From an uncultured Kiloniellaceae bacterium (GTDB lineage Bacteria; Pseudomonadota; Alphaproteobacteria; Kiloniellales; Kiloniellaceae), in contig CANLSF010000002.1 in NCBI GenBank assembly GCA_947493695.1, positions 434,001 through 498,000 of the forward strand: a stretch of DNA of 64,000 nucleotides, in the 5' to 3' direction. Both the position numbers and the translations under genes were made by a program. Within the stretch, counting starts at the first letter, position 1. The number at the start of each line of letters is the position of its first letter. The notes beneath the pieces are model-generated. The model ran no database searches. It was not told the origin of the DNA and saw only the letters and a program-made list of their open reading frames with translations. This document shows, one piece after another, positions 27,824-39,835 of this stretch.

Positions 27824-30800
27824 TCAGGCATTGCTGCCGCCGTAGCCTCCGCCACCGGGCGTTTCGATGACAAACCGATCCCCGGGCTCCATGTCAATCG
27901 TATCCGTACCGGACAAAGGCACCTTGGTTCCATCTGAGCGAACGACCCAGTTCTTGCCCAACGCTCCGGGCTCTCCCCCTTCAAGGCCAAAGGGGGGAAT
28001 TCGACGATGACCCGCCAACACCGCTGCATTCATGGCCTCGCGGAACAGGATCTCCCGCCGGGAACCGTCGCCACCACGATGGCGGCCTTTGCCACCGGTG
28101 CCGGGTCGCACGGCGAAACTCTCGAGCAGAACCGGAAAGCGCCATTCCAGGATCTCGGGATCAGTCAACCGGGAATTCGTCATATGCGTATGAATGACAT
28201 CGGTTCCGTCAAAGTCCGGACCAGCACCCGAGCCACCGCAAATCGTCTCGTAATACTGATATTGATCATTACCGAACGTGAAGTTGTTCATGGTGCCCTG
28301 AGAAGCAGACATGACACCAAGCGCCCCATAGAGAGTATCGGTGATCGCCTGACTGGTTTCCACGTTTCCGGCAACCACAGCCGCCGGGTACTGCGGCTTG
28401 AGCATGGAGCCGTCGGGTATATGAATATCGAGGGGCTTCAGACAGCCTTCGTTCATGGGGATCTCGTCATCGACCAGGGTTCGGAAGACGTAGAGAACCG
28501 CGGCACGGCAGACCGATGAGGGTGCGTTGAAATTGCTGTCGAGCTGAGCGGATGTGCCTTCGAAATCGATGGCGGCACGACGTGCCTCCTTGTCGATCCG
28601 GATGCTTACGCTGATCTTAGCGCCCTGATCCATTTCGTAGGTAAAACTGCCGTCCGCCAGCTTATCCAGGACGCGGCGGACCTGCTCCTCGGCGTTGTCC
28701 TGCACATGCCCCATATAGGCGTGAACGACCTCAAGGCTGAAATGATCAACCATGCGCTGGAGCTCCTGCACGCCCTTTTCGTTGGCAGCAATCTGCGCTT
28801 TCAGATCGGCAATGTTCTGTTCCGCGTTCCGGGCTGGATAAGTCCCTGAAGCAAGGAGTTCCCTTGTTTCCTTCTCCCGGAAACGACCTCGTTCGACCAG
28901 CAGGAAATTGTCGATCAGGACACCTTCCTCGTCCACAGTCCGGCTCTGCGGCGGCATGGATCCCGGTGAGATGCCACCGATATCGGCGTGATGTCCCCGG
29001 CTTGCGGCGAAGAAGAGAATACGCGCGCCTGTCGGATCGAAGACCGGAGTGATCACGGTGATGTCGGGCAGATGAGTGCCGCCGTTGTAGGGGGCGTTCA
29101 GAACATAGACATCGCCCGGCGAGATCACGTCGGAACGTTCCCGGATAATCGTGCGGATCGAGTCACTCATCGACCCGAGGTGCACCGGCATATGGGGCGC
29201 GTTCGCCACAAGATTACCCTGAGGGTCAAATACCGCGCAGGAGAAATCCAAACGCTCCTTGATATTCACCGAGTAGGAGGTGTTTTCCAGGGTCGATCCC
29301 ATCTGCTCGGCAATCGACATGAAAAGGTTGTTGAAGATCTCCAGCATAACCGGGTCGACTTCTGTACCGACTGCCACAGCGCGCTCCAGCGGCACCACCC
29401 GATCCAGTACGAGATGATCGCGGGAACTCAGTTGTGCCTGCCAACCCGGCTCGATCACCGTCGTAGAGGTCGGTTCGATCACGATCGCAGGACCATCGAC
29501 AAGATCACCTGCCTGCAGTGCTTCGCGATCAAACACCGGCGCGTCGTGCCAGGAGCCATTTGCATAAATCTGGACCTGAGCAATGGCCGTCGGCTTTTCG
29601 CGTCCCGCCTGTGTTTCCAGGTGCTTGTCTTCGATGCTGTCAGTGGTTCCGACGGCCTCAACCGAGACTGCCTCGACGATATGATCCTTGTCGGTCACGA
29701 AGCCGTAGCGCTGGCGATGCGCGTGCTCGAAGCCTTCGATGATCTTTGCGCGATCCCCAAAATCGACGACAAGTGCGGAATCCGTGCCCGCATAACGCAA
29801 ATGAACTTTTCGCAACACGTGAATTCGCTCTTCGCCGATCCCCTGTCCCTTCAGTTCTTCAACCGCCTCGGCAGCAAGATCGTCCAGAACCGTTGAAACC
29901 TGGTCTACGATTGCGTCGTCGAGCCCACCTTCGACGGCCTGTTCCCGCAGAGCACGCAAATCAGCAAGGCCCATGCCATAGGCGGAGAGAACACCCGCGA
30001 AGGGATGCAGAAAGATCTTGGTCATGCCCAGCGTATCCGCCATCTCACAGGCGTGCTGTCCTCCGGCTCCACCGAAACTGCAAAGAGTATACTCCGTGAC
30101 GTCATAGCCACGCTGAGTCGAGATTTCCTTGATGGCGTTGGCCATATTTTCAATGGCAATCCGGCGGAAACCCTCAGCGACATCCTCCGGGCTCCGCTGA
30201 TCGCCCGTGACCCTGTGGATCTCGGCAGCAAGGTCTGAAAATTTCTTCCGCACGACGTCGCCATCTAGAGGCTCATCCGCGTTCGGGCCGAAGACCTTGG
30301 GGAAAAACTCAGGAACCACCCGGCCAAGCATCACGTTACAGTCGGTCACCGCCAGAGGGCCGCCGCGCCGGTAGCAGGCCGGACCCGGATTGGCACCGGC
30401 GGAATCAGGACCGACACGATAGCGCGCACCGTCAAAATGCAGGATCGACCCGCCACCGGCGGCAACGGTATGAATCTGCATCATCGGTGCACGCATGCGG
30501 ATACCGGCAACCTGGGTCTCGAATGCCCGTTCGTACTCACCGTTGTAATGGGCAACATCCGTCGAGGTTCCCCCCATATCGAACGTGATGATCCGGTCCA
30601 GCCCGCCCATAGCCGCGGTCTGCACGGCGCCGACGATGCCGCCCGCCGGTCCGGAAAGGATCGAGTCCTTGCCCTGAAACAGCTTTGCGTCAGTCAATCC
30701 GCCGTTGGATTGCATGAACATGAGACGCGCGTCGCCAAGTTGAGCGGCAACCTGATCCACGTAGCGCCGTAGGATCGGTGAGAGGTAAGCATCAACCACC

Positions 30801-31459
30801 GTGGTATCGCCTCGCGAAACCAGCTTCATCAGGGGCGAGACTTCGTAGCTCACGGATACCTGAGTGAAACCGATCTCCTTGGTCAGATCCGCAATCCGGC
30901 GTTCGTGGTCGTGATAGCGATACCCATGCATGAGAACGATTGCGACGGAACGGAAACCGTCATCGTATGCGGCCTGCAGATCGTGCCGCGCTTTCTCTTC
31001 ATTCAATGGCCGCAGGACATCGCCTTCCGCACTCATGCGCTCATCGATCTCGACAACCTGCTTATAGAGCTGTTCCGGTCGGACGATCTTACGGGCAAAG
31101 ATATTCGGGCGATTCTGGTAGGCGATCAGCAGGGAATCGCGGAAGCCTTCCGTGACCACGAGCAAAGTCTGCTCGCCCTTGCGCTCAAGCAAGGCATTGG
31201 TTGCAACGGTCGTGCCCATTTTCACGGCTTCAACCGCAGACGTCGGGATCGGCTCATCCGCTGTCAGACCCAGCAGGTCGCGAATTCCCTGGATCGCTGC
31301 ATCTTTGTATTGCTCCGGATTCTCGGAGAGCAGCTTATGGGTGACCAGCGATGCATCGGGACGACGCGCCACGATGTCGGTGAAGGTGCCGCCACGATCG
31401 ATCCAAAACTGCCATTCGCCGCTTTGCTCGACCTGATCCGATGTGCTTGTGCCCGACAT
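27824..31459 (-). CDS. 5-oxoprolinase, fused HyuA-HyuB (ATP-dependent)
   Basis: The 1211-residue protein has an N-terminal hydantoinase A/oxoprolinase half with the phosphate-binding [10 protein letters not shown] at about 21-30 and a central [10 protein letters not shown]. From about residue 695 a hydantoinase B half follows, ending in the glycine-rich TPGGGGYGG. The fused form and length match ATP-hydrolysing 5-oxoprolinases, which open pyroglutamate to glutamate in the gamma-glutamyl cycle. N-methylhydantoinase or acetone carboxylase-like activity cannot be excluded from sequence. I chose ATG 31459, just before the conserved WQFWIDRGG segment. Upstream in-frame starts (31495, 31555) add residues with no family match. 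The winged-helix gene follows it. Confidence 0.88.
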   Translation of the reverse strand: MSGTSTSDQVEQSGEWQFWIDRGGTFTDIVARRPDASLVTHKLLSENPEQYKDAAIQGIRDLLGLTADEPIPTSAVEAVKMGTTVATNALLERKGEQTLLVVTEGFRDSLLIAYQNRPNIFARKIVRPEQLYKQVVEIDERMSAEGDVLRPLNEEKARHDLQAAYDDGFRSVAIVLMHGYRYHDHERRIADLTKEIGFTQVSVSYEVSPLMKLVSRGDTTVVDAYLSPILRRYVDQVAAQLGDARLMFMQSNGGLTDAKLFQGKDSILSGPAGGIVGAVQTAAMGGLDRIITFDMGGTSTDVAHYNGEYERAFETQVAGIRMRAPMMQIHTVAAGGGSILHFDGARYRVGPDSAGANPGPACYRRGGPLAVTDCNVMLGRVVPEFFPKVFGPNADEPLDGDVVRKKFSDLAAEIHRVTGDQRSPEDVAEGFRRIAIENMANAIKEISTQRGYDVTEYTLCSFGGAGGQHACEMADTLGMTKIFLHPFAGVLSAYGMGLADLRALREQAVEGGLDDAIVDQVSTVLDDLAAEAVEELKGQGIGEERIHVLRKVHLRYAGTDSALVVDFGDRAKIIEGFEHAHRQRYGFVTDKDHIVEAVSVEAVGTTDSIEDKHLETQAGREKPTAIAQVQIYANGSWHDAPVFDREALQAGDLVDGPAIVIEPTSTTVIEPGWQAQLSSRDHLVLDRVVPLERAVAVGTEVDPVMLEIFNNLFMSIAEQMGSTLENTSYSVNIKERLDFSCAVFDPQGNLVANAPHMPVHLGSMSDSIRTIIRERSDVISPGDVYVLNAPYNGGTHLPDITVITPVFDPTGARILFFAASRGHHADIGGISPGSMPPQSRTVDEEGVLIDNFLLVERGRFREKETRELLASGTYPARNAEQNIADLKAQIAANEKGVQELQRMVDHFSLEVVHAYMGHVQDNAEEQVRRVLDKLADGSFTYEMDQGAKISVSIRIDKEARRAAIDFEGTSAQLDSNFNAPSSVCRAAVLYVFRTLVDDEIPMNEGCLKPLDIHIPDGSMLKPQYPAAVVAGNVETSQAITDTLYGALGVMSASQGTMNNFTFGNDQYQYYETICGGSGAGPDFDGTDVIHTHMTNSRLTDPEILEWRFPVLLESFAVRPGTGGKGRHRGGDGSRREILFREAMNAAVLAGHRRIPPFGLEGGEPGALGKNWVVRSDGTKVPLSGTDTIDMEPGDRFVIETPGGGGYGGSNA

Positions 31460-31609
31460 ATCTTCTGCTTTCGCCCTGTTTAAGTCACTTTTCATTTTAT
31501 AAACAATTTGTCGATAAAATGTCAATATAATGCACACAAGACACGCAACACCCATCTATTCACTTTAAATTGCCTTTATTCGGTCACAGATGCATGCGAG
31601 CGTTTCGAC

Positions 31610-32404
31610 ATGGAATGGAGTGTATTTGCCAGTGCTGCCCGTATCATCCGACGTCTGGGGCTCGCGATTATTCTGCTGTTGGCGGGGCCGTTGATGGCTG
31701 CGGTCAGCGGACAGGTCAATGTTTCACGGAGCTGGTCGGAAGCAAGCCGCGAAAGCACGGGGATGGCGCCGGACCCGGCAGTCGTGAGAGAACCGGTGGT
31801 TCAGGTCTATGGCGCGCGGGCTTTTGGCTGGCGCGGCGCCTTTGCCGTGCATACGTGGATTTCCGTCAAACGCGAGAACGCCTCGGAATTCTCGACTTAT
31901 GAGGTGATCGGCTGGCGTTACTGGGGCGGACGCTCCCCTCTGGTCCGGCGGGACGGACCGCCTGACCGGCGCTGGTTCGGCTCAATGCCCGAGATCTACG
32001 TCGACCTCCGCGGTGCGAAGGTCGAGGCTGTCATCGACAAGATCGAGCAGGCAATCCAGAACTATCCCTACAAGAACGACTACAAGACCTGGCCCGGGCC
32101 GAACTCGAATACCTTTACCGCGACAATAGCGCGCAGTGTTCCTGAACTTCGGTTGGAACTTCCGCCAACGGCGGTCGGCAAAGATTATCTCGGCGCAACC
32201 ACACTGGCCGCCAGATCGCCAAGCGGGACCGGGCTGCAACTCTCCGCCCTTGGCCTGCTGGGCATTATGGCGGGCGTCGAGGAGGGACTGGAGGTTTCAG
32301 TGCTCGGGCTGGCATTTGGCGTGGATCCTCTGGATCTTGCCATCAAACTCCCCGGAATTGGGCGGATCGGCGGGATCGACAAGCCCGAAAGAAGACTGCA
32401 GTAA
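31610..32404 (+). CDS. DUF3750 domain protein, membrane-anchored
   Basis: The 264-residue protein has an N-terminal hydrophobic segment (about 14-33, LGLAIILLLAGPLMAAVSG) that acts as signal or anchor. A DUF3750 domain follows, recognised by HTWISVKRE, WFGSMPEIYVDLRG, NYPYKNDYKTWPGPNSNTF and LPPTAVGKDY. The conserved His, Asn-Ser-Asn-Thr and Tyr positions recall LPXTG/NlpC-like or transferase folds, but no activity is established. The ATG at 31610 places the hydrophobic segment at the N-terminus; an earlier in-frame start at 31508 is unlikely. It is divergent from the oxoprolinase gene. Confidence 0.8.
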   Translation: MEWSVFASAARIIRRLGLAIILLLAGPLMAAVSGQVNVSRSWSEASRESTGMAPDPAVVREPVVQVYGARAFGWRGAFAVHTWISVKRENASEFSTYEVIGWRYWGGRSPLVRRDGPPDRRWFGSMPEIYVDLRGAKVEAVIDKIEQAIQNYPYKNDYKTWPGPNSNTFTATIARSVPELRLELPPTAVGKDYLGATTLAARSPSGTGLQLSALGLLGIMAGVEEGLEVSVLGLAFGVDPLDLAIKLPGIGRIGGIDKPERRLQ

Positions 32405-32645
32405 TCTCTTTGCCCGCCCCCTGCACGACGGGTAGACTGCCCCGGTGACATGCTTGCCCACTTCTTCTTCACATGAAATAACGCGTCATTCAGTGGTCGC
32501 CAGCCTCTTACTCATAAAGTTTGAGAGCGATTCACGCCCTTGATTACCGGCAGCAGTTCGTTACAACGACCGCGAATGTCAGATGGCTGCGTATGAAAGC
32601 CGGATACTCCCAAAAGATGAAAGAGACGGACCGGAAGACACCGAG
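32405..32645. other. Gene-free gap before the TerB-DnaJ gene
   Basis: This 241-base interval shows no supported gene or clear hairpin. It presumably carries the promoter for the following plus-strand gene. An in-frame ATG at 32583 would extend the next protein by 21 residues, but those are not family-like. Confidence 0.35.
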
Positions 32646-33380
32646 ATGAGCATTTGGGGCAAAATTCTTGGCGGTGCCGCCGGCCTGGCCCTCGGTGGTC
32701 CGCTTGGCGCACTTATCGGAGCCGTCGCAGGGCACGCCGTCGACAAGCTGCGTGAAGCTCCTGCGGACGAAAACGCCGGTGATGCGACCAAACAGATCGC
32801 CTTCACCATTGGCGTCATCGTCCTGGGCGCGAAAATGGCCAAGGCCGATGGTGTCGTCACACGTGATGAGGTCACCGCCTTTAAGCAGATGTTCCGGATT
32901 CCGCCCGAAGAGGTCAAAAACGTCGGACGTCTGTTCGATCAGGCCCGAAAGGACTCCCAGGGCTTCGAGCCCTACGCAAAGCAGATTGCCCGGATGTTCA
33001 AGAACAACCCGGCGGTTCTGGAAGAACTGGTCCGCGGCCTGTTCCATATCGCGCGCGCAGACGGCAAGGTGACCGATGACGAATTGCAGTTTCTGGGCAA
33101 CGTTGCAGAAATATTCGGCTTTTCGGAAAGTCAGTGGGAGCGGATCTACGGCGAGAATGTCAGCCCCTCCAGTGTAGACCCCTTCCAGTTGCTCGGCATT
33201 GCACGCGAGAGCAGCAACGACGAAATAAAGTCCGCATATCGCAAGCTGGTCCTCGAAAACCACCCCGACCGCCTGATGGCACAAGGCATGCCGCAGGAAT
33301 TCGTCGATCTGGCCAACGAAAAACTCGCCAATATCAATGCGGCCTACGATCAGATCCGCAAGCTGCGCGATATCAGCTGA
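32646..33380 (+). CDS. DjlA-like protein: TerB domain plus C-terminal J domain
   Basis: The 244-residue protein has a glycine-rich hydrophobic N-terminus (about 8-30, glycine-zipper-like), a TerB-type helical domain (about 50-170), and a C-terminal J domain with the HPD motif at 206-208 (LENHPDRL). This is the domain order of DjlA, a membrane-anchored DnaK co-chaperone, and the J domain should stimulate DnaK ATPase. The ATG at 32646 has GGAAGA about 8 bases upstream. The ABC-F gene follows 21 bases later on the same strand. Confidence 0.88.
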   Translation: MSIWGKILGGAAGLALGGPLGALIGAVAGHAVDKLREAPADENAGDATKQIAFTIGVIVLGAKMAKADGVVTRDEVTAFKQMFRIPPEEVKNVGRLFDQARKDSQGFEPYAKQIARMFKNNPAVLEELVRGLFHIARADGKVTDDELQFLGNVAEIFGFSESQWERIYGENVSPSSVDPFQLLGIARESSNDEIKSAYRKLVLENHPDRLMAQGMPQEFVDLANEKLANINAAYDQIRKLRDIS

Positions 33381-33401
33381 CGACAATCCGGATCACGTAT
33401 T

Positions 33402-35257
<1,856 letters not shown>

Positions 35258-35258
<1 letters not shown>

Positions 35259-36145
35259 TGCCCGGAAGCATCGCGCCGCTGCATCTGATCATGTTTGTGG
35301 CGGTTGCTCTGGTCTGGGGCTTTAATTTCCCGGTCGCAAAAACCGGCCTCATGCACTTGCCGCCCCTTTTGTTTATGGCTCTGCGGTTTGCGGTTGTCGC
35401 CATTATCCTCGTCCCTTTTGTTAAGTTGCCTCGTGGACGCTGGCGGCAGGTCATCGGTATCGCCTTTACCCTGGGCCTCGTGCATTTCTCTCTGATGTTT
35501 AACGGTCTTAGGGATCTGGACGCCGCCACCGCGGCAATCGCGATCCAGCTTCAGGTTCCCTTTGCCTCGCTTCTGGCCGCTGTCTTTTTTAAGGACAAGT
35601 TGGGATGGCGCCGGGCACTCGGCATGGCAATTGCCTTTATCGGGGTTGCGCTGATCGCCGGAGAACCACGGCTGAACGGCCAGTATCTGGCTCTTTTCCT
35701 GGTGATTGGCGCAGCCTGCACCTGGTCCATAGCCAACGTACAGATCAAGTTTCTGACGGGAGTGGACGGTTTTGCATTAAATGCCTGGATGGCCGTTTTT
35801 GCGACACCGATGCTGTTGATTGCCTCACTGGTTCTCGAAGACAACCACGTTGTAATCATGTCCGAAATCTCATGGACGGCGATCTTCGCAGTTCTCTATC
35901 AGAGCATCATGGTGGTGGTTTTCGGATATGGCTGCTGGTACTGGCTTCTGCGCCGCTACAGCTTTAATCAGGCGATGCCCTTTACGTTGTTGGTTCCGGT
36001 TATCGGCGTTTTTTCAGCCGTCTGGTTTCTGGGTGAAGCTCTAACCCCTTACCTGATCGCAGGCGGTGGCTTGACGGTGGTCGGGGTTGCGATCATCGTG
36101 TTGCGGCGCCCCAAGGTCGCATCGCCCGGCGCAGAACGGCAGTAG
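35258..36145 (+). CDS. EamA/DMT-superfamily exporter
   Basis: The 295-residue protein has ten predicted membrane helices in two five-helix EamA repeats (about 5-140 and 150-285), starting MPGSIAPLHLIMFVAVALVWG. It fits the drug/metabolite transporter superfamily, which exports amino acids and other small metabolites. The substrate cannot be told from sequence. The ATG shares one base with the uup stop, giving tight translational coupling. Confidence 0.9.
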
Positions 36146-36178
36146 AGACCGCAGGATAACACCAAAAAGAGTCCGTTC

Positions 36179-36895
36179 ATGAAGATCGTCGAACGTCCCT
36201 CGCCCAACCATGACACCCGCGACGGCCAGGCCATCGATATCCTGCTGCTGCATTACACCGGAATGCGCAGTGGCCAAGAGGCCCTCGAACGCCTCTGCGA
36301 TCCCAACGCAGAGCCAGGCCGGGTGAGCGCCCATTACTGCATCGATGAAGATGGCAGCATCTACCGGCTTGTCCCGGAGGAAGAACGTGCCTGGCATGCC
36401 GGTGTCGCATCCTGGGCGGGTGACAGCAACATCAACGCGCGCTCAATCGGGATCGAACTGGTTAACCCCGGACACGAATTCGGTTACCGTCCTTTCCCCG
36501 AGGCCCAGATGACGTCCCTCATCCAATTGTCACAGGACGTCCTTCGACGACAATCGATCTTGCCACGTCGGGTATTGGGGCACTCGGACGTCGCGCCTGC
36601 GCGCAAAGAGGATCCCGGTGAACTCTTCGATTGGCAGCGTCTCGCCAACCTGGGCATAGGCATTTGGCCTGAGGCTGAAGACAAGGCGTCCCTCACCGAT
36701 CAACCCTGCGATATCGCGCAGCTACAGGCAATGCTCGCAGAATACGGCTATCAAGTCCCTCAGGATGGCGTTCTAAACGACGACACCCGTAGCGTGATCC
36801 GGGCGTTCCAACGCCATTTCCTGCCTGAATGCCTGTCCGGAGACCCAGATATCGCGACCTGCCGGCAGCTCGAACGCGTGCTGATGACGGTTTGA
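36179..36895 (+). CDS. N-acetylmuramoyl-L-alanine amidase, AmpD/AmiD-like, with peptidoglycan-binding domain
   Basis: The 238-residue protein has an Amidase_2 domain with zinc ligands His25 (LHYTG), His135 (GHSDVAP) and Asp145 (KEDPGE). A C-terminal PG_binding_1-like domain follows at about 172-232. It cleaves the bond between N-acetylmuramic acid and the L-Ala of the stem peptide. There is no signal peptide, so it may act in the cytoplasm on recycled anhydro-muropeptides like AmpD, although the PG-binding domain is more typical of AmiD. It lies 34 bases after the exporter gene. Confidence 0.92.
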   Translation: MKIVERPSPNHDTRDGQAIDILLLHYTGMRSGQEALERLCDPNAEPGRVSAHYCIDEDGSIYRLVPEEERAWHAGVASWAGDSNINARSIGIELVNPGHEFGYRPFPEAQMTSLIQLSQDVLRRQSILPRRVLGHSDVAPARKEDPGELFDWQRLANLGIGIWPEAEDKASLTDQPCDIAQLQAMLAEYGYQVPQDGVLNDDTRSVIRAFQRHFLPECLSGDPDIATCRQLERVLMTV

Positions 36896-36932
36896 GCCGA
36901 AATCTATTCGCCTCCCGGAACCTGTGAAACTA

Positions 36933-36961
36933 TTGACGCGCAGGGGCAGAAAGCCTAACTC
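36933..36961 (+). promoter_or_regulatory. Probable rnpB promoter
   Basis: TTGACG at 36933-36938 and TAACTC at 36956-36961 are spaced 17 bases apart and place the start close to 36968, where the P1 helix of RNase P RNA begins. Confidence 0.55.
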
Positions 36962-36967
36962 TCAAGG

Positions 36968-37442
<475 letters not shown>

Positions 37443-37742
37443 CTAATTATTTGAGATAAAATCACGTTTTTCGTTGAGTCTGCGAGTCAGGTGATTCAGA
37501 CTCATCTGGTTCGAAAGAAAGCAGGCAGACCTATGCCGATCTGTTCCTTCGGGACGTGTTTTCAGCTTTATTTTTCACCTTGGATTTTTTTCCAGTCGGC
37601 ACTTTTAAACTGGAATCTATTGCTGAAGGAACATAAAGTGAACACAATTAATCCACATTCTTAGTATAGACTTCTGTCACACGGTAAGTGAAGACAAGTT
37701 TAAGGAGTAAAAACTACATTGCCATAGGCACAAAAACGGCTG

Positions 37743-37757
37743 TTAACCCTTTATTAA
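37743..37757 (+). promoter_or_regulatory. CtrA-type binding site upstream of mraZ
   Basis: TTAA-CCCTTTA-TTAA is a perfect match to the TTAA-N7-TTAA site of the alphaproteobacterial cell-cycle regulator CtrA. It lies 40 bases upstream of the TTGACA element. Whether the host uses CtrA here is inference. Confidence 0.55.
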
Positions 37758-37787
37758 TGCGCAGAGTTTTACTTGCGCACCATTGAC

Positions 37788-37822
37788 ACCCATAAGAACC
37801 CATGATATCCCAAACTGTCCCA
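37788..37822 (+). promoter_or_regulatory. MraZ operator: four TGGGN boxes in 10-bp phase
   Basis: On the plus strand ACCCA (37788), ACCCA (37798), TCCCA (37808) and TCCCA (37818) start exactly 10 bases apart, each with a 5-base spacer. Read on the minus strand they are TGGGA, TGGGA, TGGGT and TGGGT. A degenerate fifth copy (CACCA) sits at 37778. MraZ is known to bind TGGGN repeats spaced by 5 nt in front of its own gene. The first box overlaps the TTGACA element, so autorepression is expected. Confidence 0.85.
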
Positions 37823-37920
37823 ATGGGCGCTTAGGGCGCTTAGTGCGTCCAGAATTGGGGTCCGGATATCCGGAACTGGGTTTGTGAATGGAGCGGCGAT
37901 TGCCGCGGGAGTAACGGGTC

Positions 37921-38385
37921 GTGGTGTTCATTGGCACCTTCGAGAACAAGGTGGATCGCAAGGGGCGGGTTTCCGTTCCTGCGACGTTCCGCCAGGCGCT
38001 CGCGTCCCAGACCTACAACGGCATCATCGCCTTTGGCTCTTATCGTGCGCAGGCCATTGAAGCCTGCGGCATGGACTTCATTGAAAAGTTGAACGAGCAG
38101 GTTTCGAGTTACGACTTCTTCTCGGAAACGCAGGACGATCTGGCGACCATGATTTTCGCGGACTCCCTGCAGCTGCCTTTTGACAGCGAAGGCCGCATCA
38201 TTCTGCCTGCTTCGCTGATCGAACACGCCGGCATCACCGAGCGGGCAGCCTTTGTCGGCAAGGGTCGGCAGTTTCAGATCTGGCAGCCCTCCGCCCTACA
38301 GGCGCAAAAAGACGAAGCTCGTGAGCGCGCGCGGCAGAAGGGCCTGACCGTGCCCATGGGTGATAACGGAGGCGCCGGAAAGTGA
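37921..38385 (+). CDS. mraZ: MraZ, transcriptional repressor of the dcw cluster
   Basis: The 154-residue protein has two SpoVT/AbrB-like halves, the first starting [23 protein letters not shown] and the second around [19 protein letters not shown], each with the DxxGR core. MraZ forms a ring-shaped oligomer that binds TGGGN repeats and represses its own operon. It is preceded by exactly such repeats at 37788-37822. The start is GTG 37921, with a second GTG codon directly after. The stop overlaps the rsmH start by four bases. Confidence 0.95.
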   Translation: MVFIGTFENKVDRKGRVSVPATFRQALASQTYNGIIAFGSYRAQAIEACGMDFIEKLNEQVSSYDFFSETQDDLATMIFADSLQLPFDSEGRIILPASLIEHAGITERAAFVGKGRQFQIWQPSALQAQKDEARERARQKGLTVPMGDNGGAGK

Positions 38386-39404
38386 CCGAGCCACGTTCGC
38401 CCATGTTTACCGCTGATCAGAGCGCCCCCCACATTTCGGTAATGCTGCGTGAAGTGCTGGCTGCGCTCGCGCTGCAGGATGGGGAAACCTACACAGACGG
38501 CACATTCGGCGCAGGCGGTTACAGCAGCGCAATCCTGGAGAACGCAGATTGCCGTGTTATCGCAATCGACCGGGATGTCACGGCGATCGAGGCAGGCCAG
38601 AAGCTGGTTAAGCGCTTCAACGGCAAGCTTCTAATTATTGAAGGCTGCTTCGGCGACATGGACAGCCTCCTTCAACAAGAAGGTATCGATAAGGTTGACG
38701 GTGTGGTCCTGGACCTGGGCGTTTCCTCCATGCAGCTCGACCAGGCTGAACGAGGCTTCTCATTTCGCTATGACGCTGAATTGGACATGCGTATGGAAGG
38801 CTCCGCAGACAGCGAGCGTCCAAGCGCAGCCGATGTTATCAACAGTCTGTCCGAAGGTGAGCTGGCGGACATCATCTTTCATCTCGGTGAAGAGCGCCGG
38901 GCTCGGCAGGTTGCCCGCGCCATCGTTAACGCACGGCGCGAAAGTCGCATTGAGCGCACCGGTCAGCTGGCCGATATCGTTCGTAAGGTCGTACGGCCAT
39001 CGGGTGGTAAAAAACGCGACGACAGTATCGACCCCGCAACCAGAACCTTCCAAGGTCTGCGCATTTACGTAAATGACGAACTGGGCGAGTTGCACCGAGG
39101 CCTGCGCGCAGCTGAGCGTCTTCTGGCACCGGGCGGACGCCTGGTTGTGGTGTCCTTCCACTCCCTCGAGGATCGCGCTGTGAAGCGCTTCCTGGTTGAG
39201 CGTTGCGGTGCAAGTCCACGTGGCTCTCGGCATCTGCCTGCAAACACAGACGAGCATGCACCGGCGGCAACCTTTGAATTTCTGTTCAAGGGCGCCAAGG
39301 GCCCGGCGGACGATGAAACAGCCGTCAACCCACGCTCGCGCTCGGCCCGGCTACGTGCTGCACGGCGCACCGCAGCAGCCCCCTGGGCGGAGGAGGCCGC
39401 ATGA
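38382..39404 (+). CDS. rsmH: 16S rRNA (cytosine1402-N4)-methyltransferase
   Basis: The 340-residue protein is RsmH/Mra[10 protein letters not shown] near the N-terminus, the SAM-binding [24 protein letters not shown], and [10 protein letters not shown] near 265 are all present. It methylates C1402 in the ribosomal P site and by position always accompanies mraZ. It starts at GTG 38382 overlapping the mraZ stop (GTGA) with GGAGG upstream, and its stop overlaps ftsL (ATGA). Confidence 0.96.
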   Translation: MTEPRSPMFTADQSAPHISVMLREVLAALALQDGETYTDGTFGAGGYSSAILENADCRVIAIDRDVTAIEAGQKLVKRFNGKLLIIEGCFGDMDSLLQQEGIDKVDGVVLDLGVSSMQLDQAERGFSFRYDAELDMRMEGSADSERPSAADVINSLSEGELADIIFHLGEERRARQVARAIVNARRESRIERTGQLADIVRKVVRPSGGKKRDDSIDPATRTFQGLRIYVNDELGELHRGLRAAERLLAPGGRLVVVSFHSLEDRAVKRFLVERCGASPRGSRHLPANTDEHAPAATFEFLFKGAKGPADDETAVNPRSRSARLRAARRTAAAPWAEEAA

Positions 39405-39835
39405 GCATGAACAAGCTAGCCCTCTTCGCCTGGCTGGCCGCCTGCGCGGTGACGATCTGGTTCGCCTTCCACATCAAATACAAGGTGCAGGAATCGAAAG
39501 CCGAACTGGGCATCGCGCGCGCAGAGATGCAGCAGGATCGCGAGGCAATCCGAGTGCTGGAAGCCGAGTGGAGCTTTCTGAACCAGCCTTCGCATTTAGC
39601 AGACCTGGCCGAGCGGCATCTCGACTTTGCACCGATGCTGGTCGAACAGGTAGTGCACCTTGGCGACATTCCGGCCCGGGAAGTACAGGCCAACCAGGTG
39701 CAGGACAGTGACGGTCTGGAAGACATCATCGAGGACATCCTGCGCAATGCGCCGGAGAACTCGAAACAAGATGGTAAAACTCAACCCGGTAGCGCTCGCA
39801 ACGTGCCCCTCATGCGCACGGGGGCAACGCAATGA
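39401..39835 (+). CDS. ftsL: Cell division protein FtsL-like
   Basis: The 144-residue protein has one membrane span at about 4-23, followed by a periplasmic coiled coil (about 28-65) and the motif [15 protein letters not shown] typical of FtsL/alphaproteobacterial equivalents. FtsL joins FtsB and FtsQ to activate FtsWI at the septum. Sequence conservation in this family is low, so the name rests mainly on topology and the fixed position between rsmH and ftsI. Both ends overlap neighbours by four bases. Confidence 0.9.
   Translation: MSMNKLALFAWLAACAVTIWFAFHIKYKVQESKAELGIARAEMQQDREAIRVLEAEWSFLNQPSHLADLAERHLDFAPMLVEQVVHLGDIPAREVQANQVQDSDGLEDIIEDILRNAPENSKQDGKTQPGSARNVPLMRTGATQ

Larger units (their letters stand above)
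37443..37920 (+). promoter_or_regulatory. rnpB-mraZ intergenic control region of the dcw cluster
   Basis: This 478-base gap has no supported gene. It becomes AT-rich around 37560-37740 and then carries a CtrA-type site (37743-37757), a TTGACA hexamer (37783-37788), four phased MraZ-type boxes (37788-37822), and a leader of about 100 bases before the mraZ GTG. No clear terminator for rnpB was found beyond the P1 end. Confidence 0.7.
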
